Source: an uncultured Pelagibacteraceae bacterium
GTDB taxonomy: Bacteria; Pseudomonadota; Alphaproteobacteria; Pelagibacterales; Pelagibacteraceae
Direction of reading: 5' to 3'
Assembly: GCA_902578325.1 (NCBI GenBank)
Contig: CACHCM010000007.1
Span: 1 to 36,957 of the forward strand
DNA: 36,957 nt
Below the pieces are notes generated by a model that ran no database searches, was not told where the DNA came from, and saw nothing but the letters and a program-made list of their open reading frames with translations. Made by a program: the position numbers and the translations under genes. Shown here piece after piece: positions 1 to 8,905 of the stretch (the first letter of the stretch is position 1; each line of letters starts with the position of its first letter).

Positions 1-555
1 TTATATCTTTTTTTGCATATATAGATCTACGGAAAGAATAAAGATTATTTTGTTTTTTTTCACTGTTTGTTAACTTTTTTTTCGTACCAAAATATGTCGA
101 AATTTTTTTTATTTTATCAAGAAAGATATTTACTGATTTTTTATCTAAAGAAATTTCATGATCTCTAAAAGTTTTTTTTTTGATATTATTAGAAAAATGT
201 TTTTCTATAATGTTTGCTCCAGACAAATATGAATATATTAATGTTTCATCACCTATAGTATGATCTGAATATCCAATTTCTAAATTAAATTTGTCTTTTA
301 AATGCTTTATTGTTCCTAAGTTGCTATCATTTGCAGGGGTTGGATAAGATGTATTGCAATGAAGAAGTGCAAGTCTCTTTTTTGTTATATAGGTTTTATC
401 TAATTTTTTTACAAAATCTACTGTCAGCTTTATGTCTTTTAAACTGCATAAACCTGTGGATACTATTAATGGTTTTTTTGTTTTAATTATTTTTTCAATA
501 ATTTGAAAATTATGCACATCTCCAGATCCAATTTTAAATATATCAATATACTTAT
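1..555 (-). pseudogene. neuB: NeuB-like N-acetylneuraminate/pseudaminate/legionaminate synthase, fragment (N-terminus missing at ~555; C-terminal SAF domain runs off the left edge)
   Basis: Hand translation of the minus strand: IDIFKIGSGDVHNFQIIEKIIKTKKPLIVSTGL...LLHCNTSYPTPANDSNLGTIKHLKDKFNLEIGYSDHTIGDETLIYSYLSGANIIEKHF...FRDHEISLD...FRRSIYAKKDI. KIxSGD, HCxxxYPTP, GYSDHT, IEKHF and RRSIxAxKDI are NeuB-family motifs. No open N-terminal continuation upstream of ~555. Not in the ORF list because it has no start. Confidence 0.85.
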
Positions 556-1861
556 TAAAGCAATTAAAAGTGTTTTTGATCAATCTTTTAAAGAATTAGA
601 ATTAATAGTAATTGACGATGGATCTTCTGATATTTCAGGTGAAATAATTAAAAAATATAAAAAAAGAAAAAATTTTAAAGTTATTTATAACAAAATTTCT
701 AAAGGTTTGATCAAGTCTTCAAATATTGCAATAAAAGCAGCAAGGGGAGAATATGTAATAAGGTTAGACGCTGATGATTATCTAGATCCAAATGCCTTGT
801 CAGTGCTTTATAATGCCATTAATAAAGATGAAAACATTGCGCTTGTTTATTCTGATTATTACTTAATTGATAGAAAGAACAATATTTTATCACTAGAAAA
901 ACAGCTATTGAGAGTGAATAAAAGTTTAAATCATTTACCAGTCCTTGCAGCCTGCTGTTTAATCAAAAAAAATGCATTATTTTCAGTTAACTTGTATGAT
1001 GAAAATTTTACTAGACAAGATGGGTATGATATTTGGTATAAATTATTGAATAACTTTCAATTTAAACATGTGTCTTTACCTCTGTTTTATTATAGAAGAC
1101 ACGAACAAAACTTAACATCAGATAAATCTAAACTATATAAAACAAGAACTAAAATATTAAATAAATTTTCAAATTTAAGAAAAATAAAAAATAAACTTAA
1201 AATAATCTGCGTAATTCCTGTAAGGGGTAAAAATATTGATTTAAACTGTACTTCACTAGACCTGTTTAATGGCAAACCATTAATATTCCATACAATTAAT
1301 GAAGCTATTAAAGTTAAAGAATTTAAAAAAATTATTGTAACTACACCAGATATTAATTTGATTAAAAAATTGAAAATAAAATATAAAAATAAAATTTTTA
1401 TTCAAAAGAGAAAAGAAATGTTGTCTTCAATAAATTTGGATTATAAACCTGCAGTAATTGAAGCTATAAATAAATTTGAGAAAGTAAATCCAGATTTAAT
1501 TGCAATATTAACTATAGAAAATCCATTGAGGAAGAAATATTATATAGAGCAAGCAATAAGTAATTTAATTGTTCATAAAAGTGATTTAGTAATTGGAACG
1601 GTTCCTGATTTTGAAAATAATTACTATAAGTATACCTCAAAAGGAATAAAACCTGTTACAAATCAAAAAAATAGAAAATTAAAACTTGAAAAAAATATAA
1701 TTCATAAAGATGTAGGAGCTTTTTCGATTATGAAATATTCTTCATATGTGAGTAACAGATTAAACAAAATTACTAATATCGTCATGAATACTGATGACTC
1801 ATTTATTATAAATAATAAGTCAGATCTTTCGGTTTTAAATAAGATCTCAAAAAAAAAATGA
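503..1861 (+). CDS. GT2-family glycosyltransferase fused to a CMP-sugar (NeuA-like) cytidylyltransferase domain; the annotated N-terminus lies in antisense neuB, so the native start is missing
   Basis: AIKSVFDQSFKELELIVIDDGS (GT2, minus the SVIIPTYN strand) and LDADDYLDP; C-terminal half IPVRG...LFNGKPLIFHTINEAIKVKEFKKIIVTTPD resembles cytidylyltransferases. Confidence 0.7.
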   Translation: MKIMHISRSNFKYINILIKAIKSVFDQSFKELELIVIDDGSSDISGEIIKKYKKRKNFKVIYNKISKGLIKSSNIAIKAARGEYVIRLDADDYLDPNALSVLYNAINKDENIALVYSDYYLIDRKNNILSLEKQLLRVNKSLNHLPVLAACCLIKKNALFSVNLYDENFTRQDGYDIWYKLLNNFQFKHVSLPLFYYRRHEQNLTSDKSKLYKTRTKILNKFSNLRKIKNKLKIICVIPVRGKNIDLNCTSLDLFNGKPLIFHTINEAIKVKEFKKIIVTTPDINLIKKLKIKYKNKIFIQKRKEMLSSINLDYKPAVIEAINKFEKVNPDLIAILTIENPLRKKYYIEQAISNLIVHKSDLVIGTVPDFENNYYKYTSKGIKPVTNQKNRKLKLEKNIIHKDVGAFSIMKYSSYVSNRLNKITNIVMNTDDSFIINNKSDLSVLNKISKKK

Positions 1862-2835
1862 GAATTTTAATTACAGGCTCTGCTGGATTTATAGGTTTTC
1901 ACTTGTCAGAGTTTTTGTTAAAAAAAGGACTTAAAGTTATTGGAATAGACACTTTAAATAATTATTATGACATAAGTTTTAAACTTAGAAGACTTAAAAT
2001 ATTAAAAAAGTATAAAAACTTTAAATTTAATAAACTAGATATTAGTAACAAAAAAAAAATTGATAATTTTTTCAATAAAAATAAAATTGATATAATTGTA
2101 AATTTAGCTGCATATGCAGGGGTTCAATATTCTCTTCAAAATCCTGATATATATTTTAAAACTAACGAGATTGGTTTTTATAACATTTTAGAAAATGCAA
2201 AAAGAAAAAATATAAAGAGAGTTTTATTTGCTTCTTCTTCTTCAGTTGCTGGTGATCTTAAAAAAAAGTTATTTTCTGAGTTGGATTTTACCGATTCTCC
2301 CATTTCACTTTACGGAGCTACAAAAAAAAATAATGAAATTCTAGCTCATTTTTATGCAATAAATTATAAAATTAAAATTATAGGCATACGTTTTTTCACT
2401 GTTTATGGTCCATTGGGCAGACCAGATTTATCGATATTTAAATTTGCAAATTCAATCCAAAAAGGAAGTCCAATCACAGTAAATAATTTTGGGAATCATT
2501 ACAGGGATTTTACTTTTGTAGATGATGCAATTAAATGTGTATTTAAGCTTTTGAAAATAAAACAATTTCATAAAATTGATAGAAAAAAAAACAAATATTT
2601 CCAAATTTTTAACCTTGGTGGAGGAAAAAAAATTAAGATAACAAAACTTATAAATATTTTAGAAAAGCTTTTAAATAAAAAAGCTAAAATAGTTTTAGGC
2701 CCTTTAAAAAAAGGTGATATTATATCATCTCAATCCGATATCAAAAAATTAAAAAGAAATATTAAATATTTCCCAAACACATCTTTTGAAAAAGGTTTAA
2801 AAAAATTTGTAAATTGGTTTGTAAATGATTTTTGA
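1858..2835 (+). CDS. NAD-dependent epimerase, UDP-glucuronate 4-epimerase-like SDR
   Basis: GSAGFIGFHL, IDTLNNYYD, NLAAYAGVQYSLQNP, YGATKK (YxxxK), RFFTVYGPLGRPD. Confidence 0.85.
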   Translation: MRILITGSAGFIGFHLSEFLLKKGLKVIGIDTLNNYYDISFKLRRLKILKKYKNFKFNKLDISNKKKIDNFFNKNKIDIIVNLAAYAGVQYSLQNPDIYFKTNEIGFYNILENAKRKNIKRVLFASSSSVAGDLKKKLFSELDFTDSPISLYGATKKNNEILAHFYAINYKIKIIGIRFFTVYGPLGRPDLSIFKFANSIQKGSPITVNNFGNHYRDFTFVDDAIKCVFKLLKIKQFHKIDRKKNKYFQIFNLGGGKKIKITKLINILEKLLNKKAKIVLGPLKKGDIISSQSDIKKLKRNIKYFPNTSFEKGLKKFVNWFVNDF

Positions 2836-2837
2836 AA

Positions 2838-4196
2838 TTAATTAGAAAGTTTTATCAACTTATTTTTTTCTAACAACTTGGCAATTGTAAATACTTTTTT
2901 GGATTTACTTTTAATTATATTTGCAATACTCGATATAGTATTGCCATCACCATAATAAAGTAAGTTAAACATTATAAATTCATCATTTGTTAAGAAATTT
3001 TTAGAAACATTTCTGTATAAATTTCTTTTTGATAAAAAAGGTTCGCATTTTGTTTGGCTAAATACCTTTATTCTATTATATTTTGAATTAATTAATTTTG
3101 TAATTTTTAATTTATTATCTACTTTTTTTTTTAAAAATTTATTTTTTTCATAGTTAATTAAATTTATTATTTTAATCAAAAAGTTAAAAGACTCTGTTAG
3201 CAATTTCGGATTTGTTATTTGTAAGTTATCCATGGAATTATGATATTCTTTATAATTTCCAAATTTTGTTCTTGTTAAAGTTACTACAGGCAAATTAACT
3301 CCAGGAAAATTATATTGTCTTTCATCTGAGCCACATTTTTGAAATTTGTAAACTTTAATTTTTTTTTTGGTTTTTAAAATTTTTTTTGCAATATTATCCG
3401 AATAGCTATTTGCATATTTTGATGAAATCATTGAAAAATTTCCCTTGTCACCAAAGCAGGTTATGTGGAATCCAGCTCTGAAATTTTTTTTCAGAGTTTT
3501 TAAGTTTTTATTTATGTAAGTAATTGCTCCAATAGTTTCAGGAAGAAATAAAATTCTTAAAGTAAAAAAATTATTTAAATTAGAAAAATATTTTGCCAAA
3601 TATGCTAAAATTACAGGTGCGCACAATTCATTATTAACCAGTGATGGATGGCAAATGTTTGTACTAAGAATTATTTCTTTTTTAGATTTACCTTTAATTA
3701 AAATTTCACCTATAGATAGGCTTCCTTTTTTATTAAAGGATGAGTCAATATAAACCTTGTAGGATTTAAATTTATCAAGCTTTATTCTATCATTATGATT
3801 TAAGCAAAAACCCCATCTTTTTTTATAATATGAAGTTATATAGGGAATAGATTTAGGTTTACTTTTTATTGAATAAAGATGTTCATTTAATTCCTTAAAA
3901 CTAATTTCTTTATTTATTGGTTCTGAATATGAAACTAAGTGTAGATTATTTTTTTTAAAATCAACTATTTTTTCTCCATCACATTTAATAAAAGCATCTT
4001 TGACATTCCATTCTGGAGGTATTGTCCAGTCAAATACTTTTTTGCCCGACTTGAACTCTAATATTTTCATTTTTCCAGATATCTTACCTAAAATTTTGAG
4101 AGACGCTCTATTTCCATTGCCTGTTAAGCTCCTATTTATTGGAAAAAGTTTCTTGATTGATTTATAGATTTTCTCACCTACATTGAGATTGTTCAT
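2838..4196 (-). CDS. DUF4910/DUF2172 aminopeptidase-like (M28 fold) protein of polysaccharide loci
   Basis: LFPINRSLTGNGNR, WTIPPEWNV, STNICHPSLVNNELCAP, KCGSDERQYNFPGVNLPV, EYHNSMDNL. Confidence 0.8.
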   Translation of the reverse strand: MNNLNVGEKIYKSIKKLFPINRSLTGNGNRASLKILGKISGKMKILEFKSGKKVFDWTIPPEWNVKDAFIKCDGEKIVDFKKNNLHLVSYSEPINKEISFKELNEHLYSIKSKPKSIPYITSYYKKRWGFCLNHNDRIKLDKFKSYKVYIDSSFNKKGSLSIGEILIKGKSKKEIILSTNICHPSLVNNELCAPVILAYLAKYFSNLNNFFTLRILFLPETIGAITYINKNLKTLKKNFRAGFHITCFGDKGNFSMISSKYANSYSDNIAKKILKTKKKIKVYKFQKCGSDERQYNFPGVNLPVVTLTRTKFGNYKEYHNSMDNLQITNPKLLTESFNFLIKIINLINYEKNKFLKKKVDNKLKITKLINSKYNRIKVFSQTKCEPFLSKRNLYRNVSKNFLTNDEFIMFNLLYYGDGNTISSIANIIKSKSKKVFTIAKLLEKNKLIKLSN

Positions 4197-4326
4197 AATA
4201 TTTTTTTATTTTATCTATTCAAACAGTTTAATTTTAAAATTTAATCGATAAACTTATTTATTATTTAAGTTTTTGATATTACAATTATTTCTATATATAT
4301 AGAAATTTCAATAAATTACTAATTTA

Positions 4327-5994
4327 ATGAATAAAAAAATAGAAAATTTAATAGTATCAAATTTATTTTTAAATCGACAAAGTCATTCTTGGAATAAATT
4401 AAAAAATAAACATAATCTTACTTTTCTTGAGATGGGCGAGTTCCACGCGCTTGCAAGTAAAGTTAAAAGTACTAGCACTATAAATATTATATTATTTTTA
4501 CAAGAAATGACTAATAACAAAGGTTCTTTAAAAATAAATAATATAAAAAATTTATCTAAATTGATTGAAGTTGTATGCTCTAAAACTGAAAAAGAAGTTG
4601 TCGTTTCATTTTCTAGCTGGAAAAGTGTTTCTAGTATTAATTATGCCCAAGATAAATCTCAAGAGATTATTAACGTTTCGAGTTTCATTAAATTATTACG
4701 TAAAATTCAAAAAAAATCTAAAAATTTATATCTATTAAATTTAGACACTTTTTTTGCAGAAAAGGGATTTGAAAAATGTTTTAGCAATCGAGATTATTAT
4801 TTATTTTCTTCAAAAGTATCTTCACTAGGACTAGAAATTTTAATAAATAAAATTAATGAGATATATTTAAAAAGTATTTTACCTCAATCTAAGGTACTGG
4901 TATTAGATTGTGATAATACTCTTTGGGGTGGCGTATTAGGTGAGGATGGTTTTAACAATATAAAAATAGGTCAAGATGGAATTGGAAAAGTTTATAAAGC
5001 ATTTCAAAATGAAATTTTAAATTTATCAAAAAAAGGAATGTTATTAACTGTTTCTAGCAAAAATAATTATGAAGATGTAGTAGAAGTTTTTGAGAAACAT
5101 AAAATGATGACTATAAAAAAAAAAGATATAATTTCTTTTAAAGTAAATTGGCAAGAAAAATACAAAAATATAATAGAAATTTCTAAAGAACTCAATCTTG
5201 GTTTAACTAGTTTTATCTTCTGGGATGATAATAAATTGGAAAGAGAAAAAATGAAGAAATTTCTTCCAGAAGTAAATACTATTGATGTTCATGATGATAT
5301 TAGTAATTGGCCAGAACAACTAAAAAATAATATTCATACTTCTAAATTTAATACAACTAAAGAAGATTTGAAAAAAAATAAACAATACAAGATGGCGGGA
5401 AAGTTTGTACAAAATAAAAAAGATATAAGATCTGAAGATGAAGAAATAAATTTTTTAAAATCTATAAAATTAAATCCTAAGATACTAAAAATAGAAAATA
5501 GTTTGATTTCAAGAGCTTCACAAATGTCTCAAAAAACTAATCAATTTAATTTTAGAACAATTAGGTATTCTGAAACAAATTTGAAAAGAATAATAAAGGA
5601 TAAAAATTTTGAATGTAGACTGGTAAATCTTAAAGATCTTTATGGTGATCATGGAATAATCGCAATGTTCATTCTTAGAAAACTAAACAAAGATTACTGT
5701 TTTATTGATACAATGCTAATGAGTTGTAGGGTTTTGGGTAGGTTTTTAGATGTATGGATCTTTAATGAATGTAGAAAGCTAGCAAAAAAAAAAAACTATA
5801 AATTTATTATTTCTGAATTTATAAAAACTGAAAAAAATAAAACTTTTGAAAAATCGTTAGAATTAAATGGCTTTAAACAGATAGATCAAAAATATTTAGA
5901 AAAAATAAAAGTGTCTTATAAATCAAAAAATAAATTATTTGCGACTGAGGTTAATAAATATCAAATTAAACAAAATAAAATATTTGACATTTAA
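4327..5994 (+). CDS. FkbH-like HAD-IIIC protein with C-terminal GNAT-like domain
   Basis: VLDCDNTLWGGVLGEDG; SQKTNQFNFRTIRYSE; YGDHGIIAMF; SCRVLGRFLD. Confidence 0.92.
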   Translation: MNKKIENLIVSNLFLNRQSHSWNKLKNKHNLTFLEMGEFHALASKVKSTSTINIILFLQEMTNNKGSLKINNIKNLSKLIEVVCSKTEKEVVVSFSSWKSVSSINYAQDKSQEIINVSSFIKLLRKIQKKSKNLYLLNLDTFFAEKGFEKCFSNRDYYLFSSKVSSLGLEILINKINEIYLKSILPQSKVLVLDCDNTLWGGVLGEDGFNNIKIGQDGIGKVYKAFQNEILNLSKKGMLLTVSSKNNYEDVVEVFEKHKMMTIKKKDIISFKVNWQEKYKNIIEISKELNLGLTSFIFWDDNKLEREKMKKFLPEVNTIDVHDDISNWPEQLKNNIHTSKFNTTKEDLKKNKQYKMAGKFVQNKKDIRSEDEEINFLKSIKLNPKILKIENSLISRASQMSQKTNQFNFRTIRYSETNLKRIIKDKNFECRLVNLKDLYGDHGIIAMFILRKLNKDYCFIDTMLMSCRVLGRFLDVWIFNECRKLAKKKNYKFIISEFIKTEKNKTFEKSLELNGFKQIDQKYLEKIKVSYKSKNKLFATEVNKYQIKQNKIFDI

Positions 5995-5996
5995 TT

Positions 5997-6230
5997 ATGA
6001 GAAAAAAAATATACAAAATTCTAGAAAAAGTAGACAAAAGAATTAAAATAAAAAATTATAATTTAGATTCTCAAGTAGGAGATATTAAATATTGGGATTC
6101 TTTATCTCATCTAAATTTTTTAATGAGCTTGGAAGAAAAATTTCAAATTAGATTTTCAACATTTGAGATGACTAATATAAAATCAATATCAGACGTAGAA
6201 AAATCTTTGAATAAAAGAAAAATTAAATAA
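5997..6230 (+). CDS. Acyl carrier protein
   Basis: 77 aa with WDSLSHLNFLMSLEEKFQIRF (phosphopantetheine DSL serine); directly follows FkbH. Confidence 0.85.
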   Translation: MRKKIYKILEKVDKRIKIKNYNLDSQVGDIKYWDSLSHLNFLMSLEEKFQIRFSTFEMTNIKSISDVEKSLNKRKIK

Positions 6231-6992
6231 ATGATTTCTCCTGATTTAAAAAAATCGCTTTTGAAATTAGGTTTAGAAAAAACAGATGTCGTTATGATTC
6301 ATGGTGATGCGATCGTATCTACTCAATTAAAATTAAAAAATTCTAGAGATAATTTTCTAAATTCTTATTTAGATATGCTAATTGATTTTTTTTGTCCAAA
6401 AGGAACACTAATTATACCATCTTTCACATATAATATGACCACAAATAAAATTTTTGATAAATACAAAACGCCTAGCAAAATAGGAATGTTCAGCGAAGCA
6501 TTTAGAAAAAAAAAAAACGTAATAAGGTCAAATCATCCAATATTTAGTGTGTGCAGTATTGGTAAGCACTCAAAACAAATTACAAGTTATGACTTGAGCG
6601 ATTGTTTTGGAAAAAATAGTTTTTTTGATATTTTTACAAAGCTTAATGGAAAAATTATTTGCATGGGGTGTCCACTTGAGGCAATTACTTACTTTCATTA
6701 TATTGAGCAAAAATATAAAGTTCATTATCGTTACAATAAAATATTTTCTTGCACTTATAGGGAGAAATTCAAAAAAAAAAAAATTCAAATTTCATATTAT
6801 GTGAGGGATTTGAATAAAAATGCTTCTCTAGATTTAAAATTTTTAAGACCAAAAATCAAAAATTTAATAAAAGTATCAAATTTTGGTAGATTCGAATTTA
6901 CATCTATTGAATCTAAAAAATTATTAAAAAAAAGTAAAACTTTATTAAAACAATACCCAGATATATTTGTAGGAGAAAAGCATGCAATTTAA
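6231..6992 (+). CDS. AAC(3)-family N-acyltransferase
   Basis: GLEKTDVVMIHGDA, GTLIIPSFTYN, GMFSEAFR, RSNHPIFSVCSIGK, YIEQKYKVHYRYNK. Confidence 0.8.
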   Translation: MISPDLKKSLLKLGLEKTDVVMIHGDAIVSTQLKLKNSRDNFLNSYLDMLIDFFCPKGTLIIPSFTYNMTTNKIFDKYKTPSKIGMFSEAFRKKKNVIRSNHPIFSVCSIGKHSKQITSYDLSDCFGKNSFFDIFTKLNGKIICMGCPLEAITYFHYIEQKYKVHYRYNKIFSCTYREKFKKKKIQISYYVRDLNKNASLDLKFLRPKIKNLIKVSNFGRFEFTSIESKKLLKKSKTLLKQYPDIFVGEKHAI

Positions 6993-7380
6993 TCATATAG
7001 GAATTTTTGTTAACAAAATAAATGAAGGAATTACTGAATTAAAAAAATTTATTAGAATAAAAAAAAAAAGCAAGATTATAAAAGACAAAAATTTAAAAGT
7101 TAAAGTAATTTTTATTATCGATCATGATGATATTTGTTATGAATTAGTTGAACCTTTTGGAAAAAATAATCCAGTCAGTAAAACTTTAGAAAAAAAGGTA
7201 AATATTCTTAATCACCTTGCTTATGAATCAAAAAATTTTAAAAAAGATTTAAATAACTTAACTAAGAGAGGATTTAGAATTATTACAAAACCTGTCAAAG
7301 CAAAGGCTTTTAATAATAGAAAAGTTACTTTTTTAATTAATAATCTAAATTTAATAATTGAGTTAATTGAAAGTGATTAA
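6982..7380 (+). CDS. VOC/glyoxalase-fold protein (methylmalonyl-CoA epimerase-like)
   Basis: FNHIGIFVNKINEGI...YELVEPFG...LNHLAYE...IIELIE pattern. Confidence 0.75.
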   Translation: MQFNHIGIFVNKINEGITELKKFIRIKKKSKIIKDKNLKVKVIFIIDHDDICYELVEPFGKNNPVSKTLEKKVNILNHLAYESKNFKKDLNNLTKRGFRIITKPVKAKAFNNRKVTFLINNLNLIIELIESD

Positions 7381-8905
7381 AAAATTATTTAAACATATTT
7401 CAAAACTCATTTTAGATGAAAATGAAAAAAAATTCATAAATTTTTCACATTCAGAAAAACAAAAATTCAAATATAATGCATTGGTAGTTGTTCCAGAAGA
7501 ATATTACTATGTATGTTATAATTACATATTATCTAATGAAAGGTTAAAAAATTTTAATATTTATGGTTTTTGGCCGTACTTTATAAATTTAAATAGAAAA
7601 AGAAATTTTGAAAAATTTCATAATTTAAAAACTAAATTTTATTATAAATTTGTAAAAAAAAAATTTTTTAAAATATATAAATCATTTAATTTTTTTAAAA
7701 TATGGGATTTAGATGAATTAAATAAAAAATATATCTCTCCAAGTGAAAATTATAAAATTATAAAAATATCAAATAAAATTTACAGCACTATTCGCAACAA
7801 AGAGGAAATATTAAATTTAAAAATAGAAAACATTTATTGTGGAGATTTAATTTATGACAGCTATATAAGATTTAGAAATCAGCCCACTGTAGATATTAAT
7901 GATAAATTTTTAAAAGAGATAATTTATTTGTCCTTACTTGCAATAAGGTGTTATAAAAAACTACAAAGAGATTATTGCTTTAAATATTTGTACACATCAT
8001 TTGCAACTTATATTCAATATGGACTATTAGTAAGAGTTTTTTTAAATTGTGGTGTTAAAGTTTATTCAGGCAGCACCTTGTCTCAATACAATAAATCTTT
8101 ATCCAAAAAAGATTTTTATCATGTAGATAATTATAGGAAATTTAAAGAAACATTTAAAAAATTAAAAAATAAAGAAAAAAAAATTATTGAAGGAAAAAAA
8201 TTCATTAGAAATATTTTTTTCAAAAATAGATCTAATTTAACTTTTAAAGATTATATGAATGTTAATCCGTATAAAAAAAATATTAAAAAGACTAAATTAA
8301 AATATGATGGGATTATATTTTTACCAAATTTTTTTGAATCCCAAAGGGAATGGGGAAAGTTAATTTTTATAGATTTTTATGAATGGATAAACTTTACATG
8401 CAAATTAATTTCAAATAATAACTTAAATATAGCTTTAAAACCACATCCAAATATTTACAACATTAATAAAGAGTCAGTAAAAGTTGTAGAGCAATTAAAA
8501 CAAAAATATAAAAACATAAGTTGGATATCGCCTTCTATATCAAATCATGAAATATTTAAATCAGTAAAGTTTGGAATTTCACCATGGGGAACTGTACTAT
8601 GGGAAATGGCCTATTTTGGAGTAAACGCAATTTCTACAGGAGATCATCCCGCTATTAAATATAATTTTGGTTTTAATCCAAGATCAAAAAAAGAATACAA
8701 AGAGATTTTATTATCTGCGTCAAAATTAAGTAAATTTAAAGTAAATAAAAATAAAATTTATGAATATTGTTATATGTATTATATTAATAAGAATGATGCG
8801 TTTAAATCTCTAGCTAGAGAAATACAATTACATAACATAAAATTTGAAAACTCAACTTCACTTTTAAAATTTATTAAAAAAATAAAATCTTATGAGAAAA
8901 TTTAA
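7367..8905 (+). CDS. Putative surface carbohydrate biosynthesis protein / GT-B-like glycosyltransferase (TTG or GTG start)
   Basis: IALKPHPNIYN, ISNHEIFKSVKFGISPWGTVLWEMAYFGVNAIS resembles the capsule-transferase/GT-B C-terminal HP and GTxxxEM motifs. Confidence 0.55.
   Translation: MKVIKKLFKHISKLILDENEKKFINFSHSEKQKFKYNALVVVPEEYYYVCYNYILSNERLKNFNIYGFWPYFINLNRKRNFEKFHNLKTKFYYKFVKKKFFKIYKSFNFFKIWDLDELNKKYISPSENYKIIKISNKIYSTIRNKEEILNLKIENIYCGDLIYDSYIRFRNQPTVDINDKFLKEIIYLSLLAIRCYKKLQRDYCFKYLYTSFATYIQYGLLVRVFLNCGVKVYSGSTLSQYNKSLSKKDFYHVDNYRKFKETFKKLKNKEKKIIEGKKFIRNIFFKNRSNLTFKDYMNVNPYKKNIKKTKLKYDGIIFLPNFFESQREWGKLIFIDFYEWINFTCKLISNNNLNIALKPHPNIYNINKESVKVVEQLKQKYKNISWISPSISNHEIFKSVKFGISPWGTVLWEMAYFGVNAISTGDHPAIKYNFGFNPRSKKEYKEILLSASKLSKFKVNKNKIYEYCYMYYINKNDAFKSLAREIQLHNIKFENSTSLLKFIKKIKSYEKI

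Noticed and set aside
6570-6804. ORFs 6570-6788 (-) and 6607-6804 (+) inside the AAC(3) gene
   Set aside because: Alternative-frame and antisense ORFs within a well-supported CDS; no homology visible.
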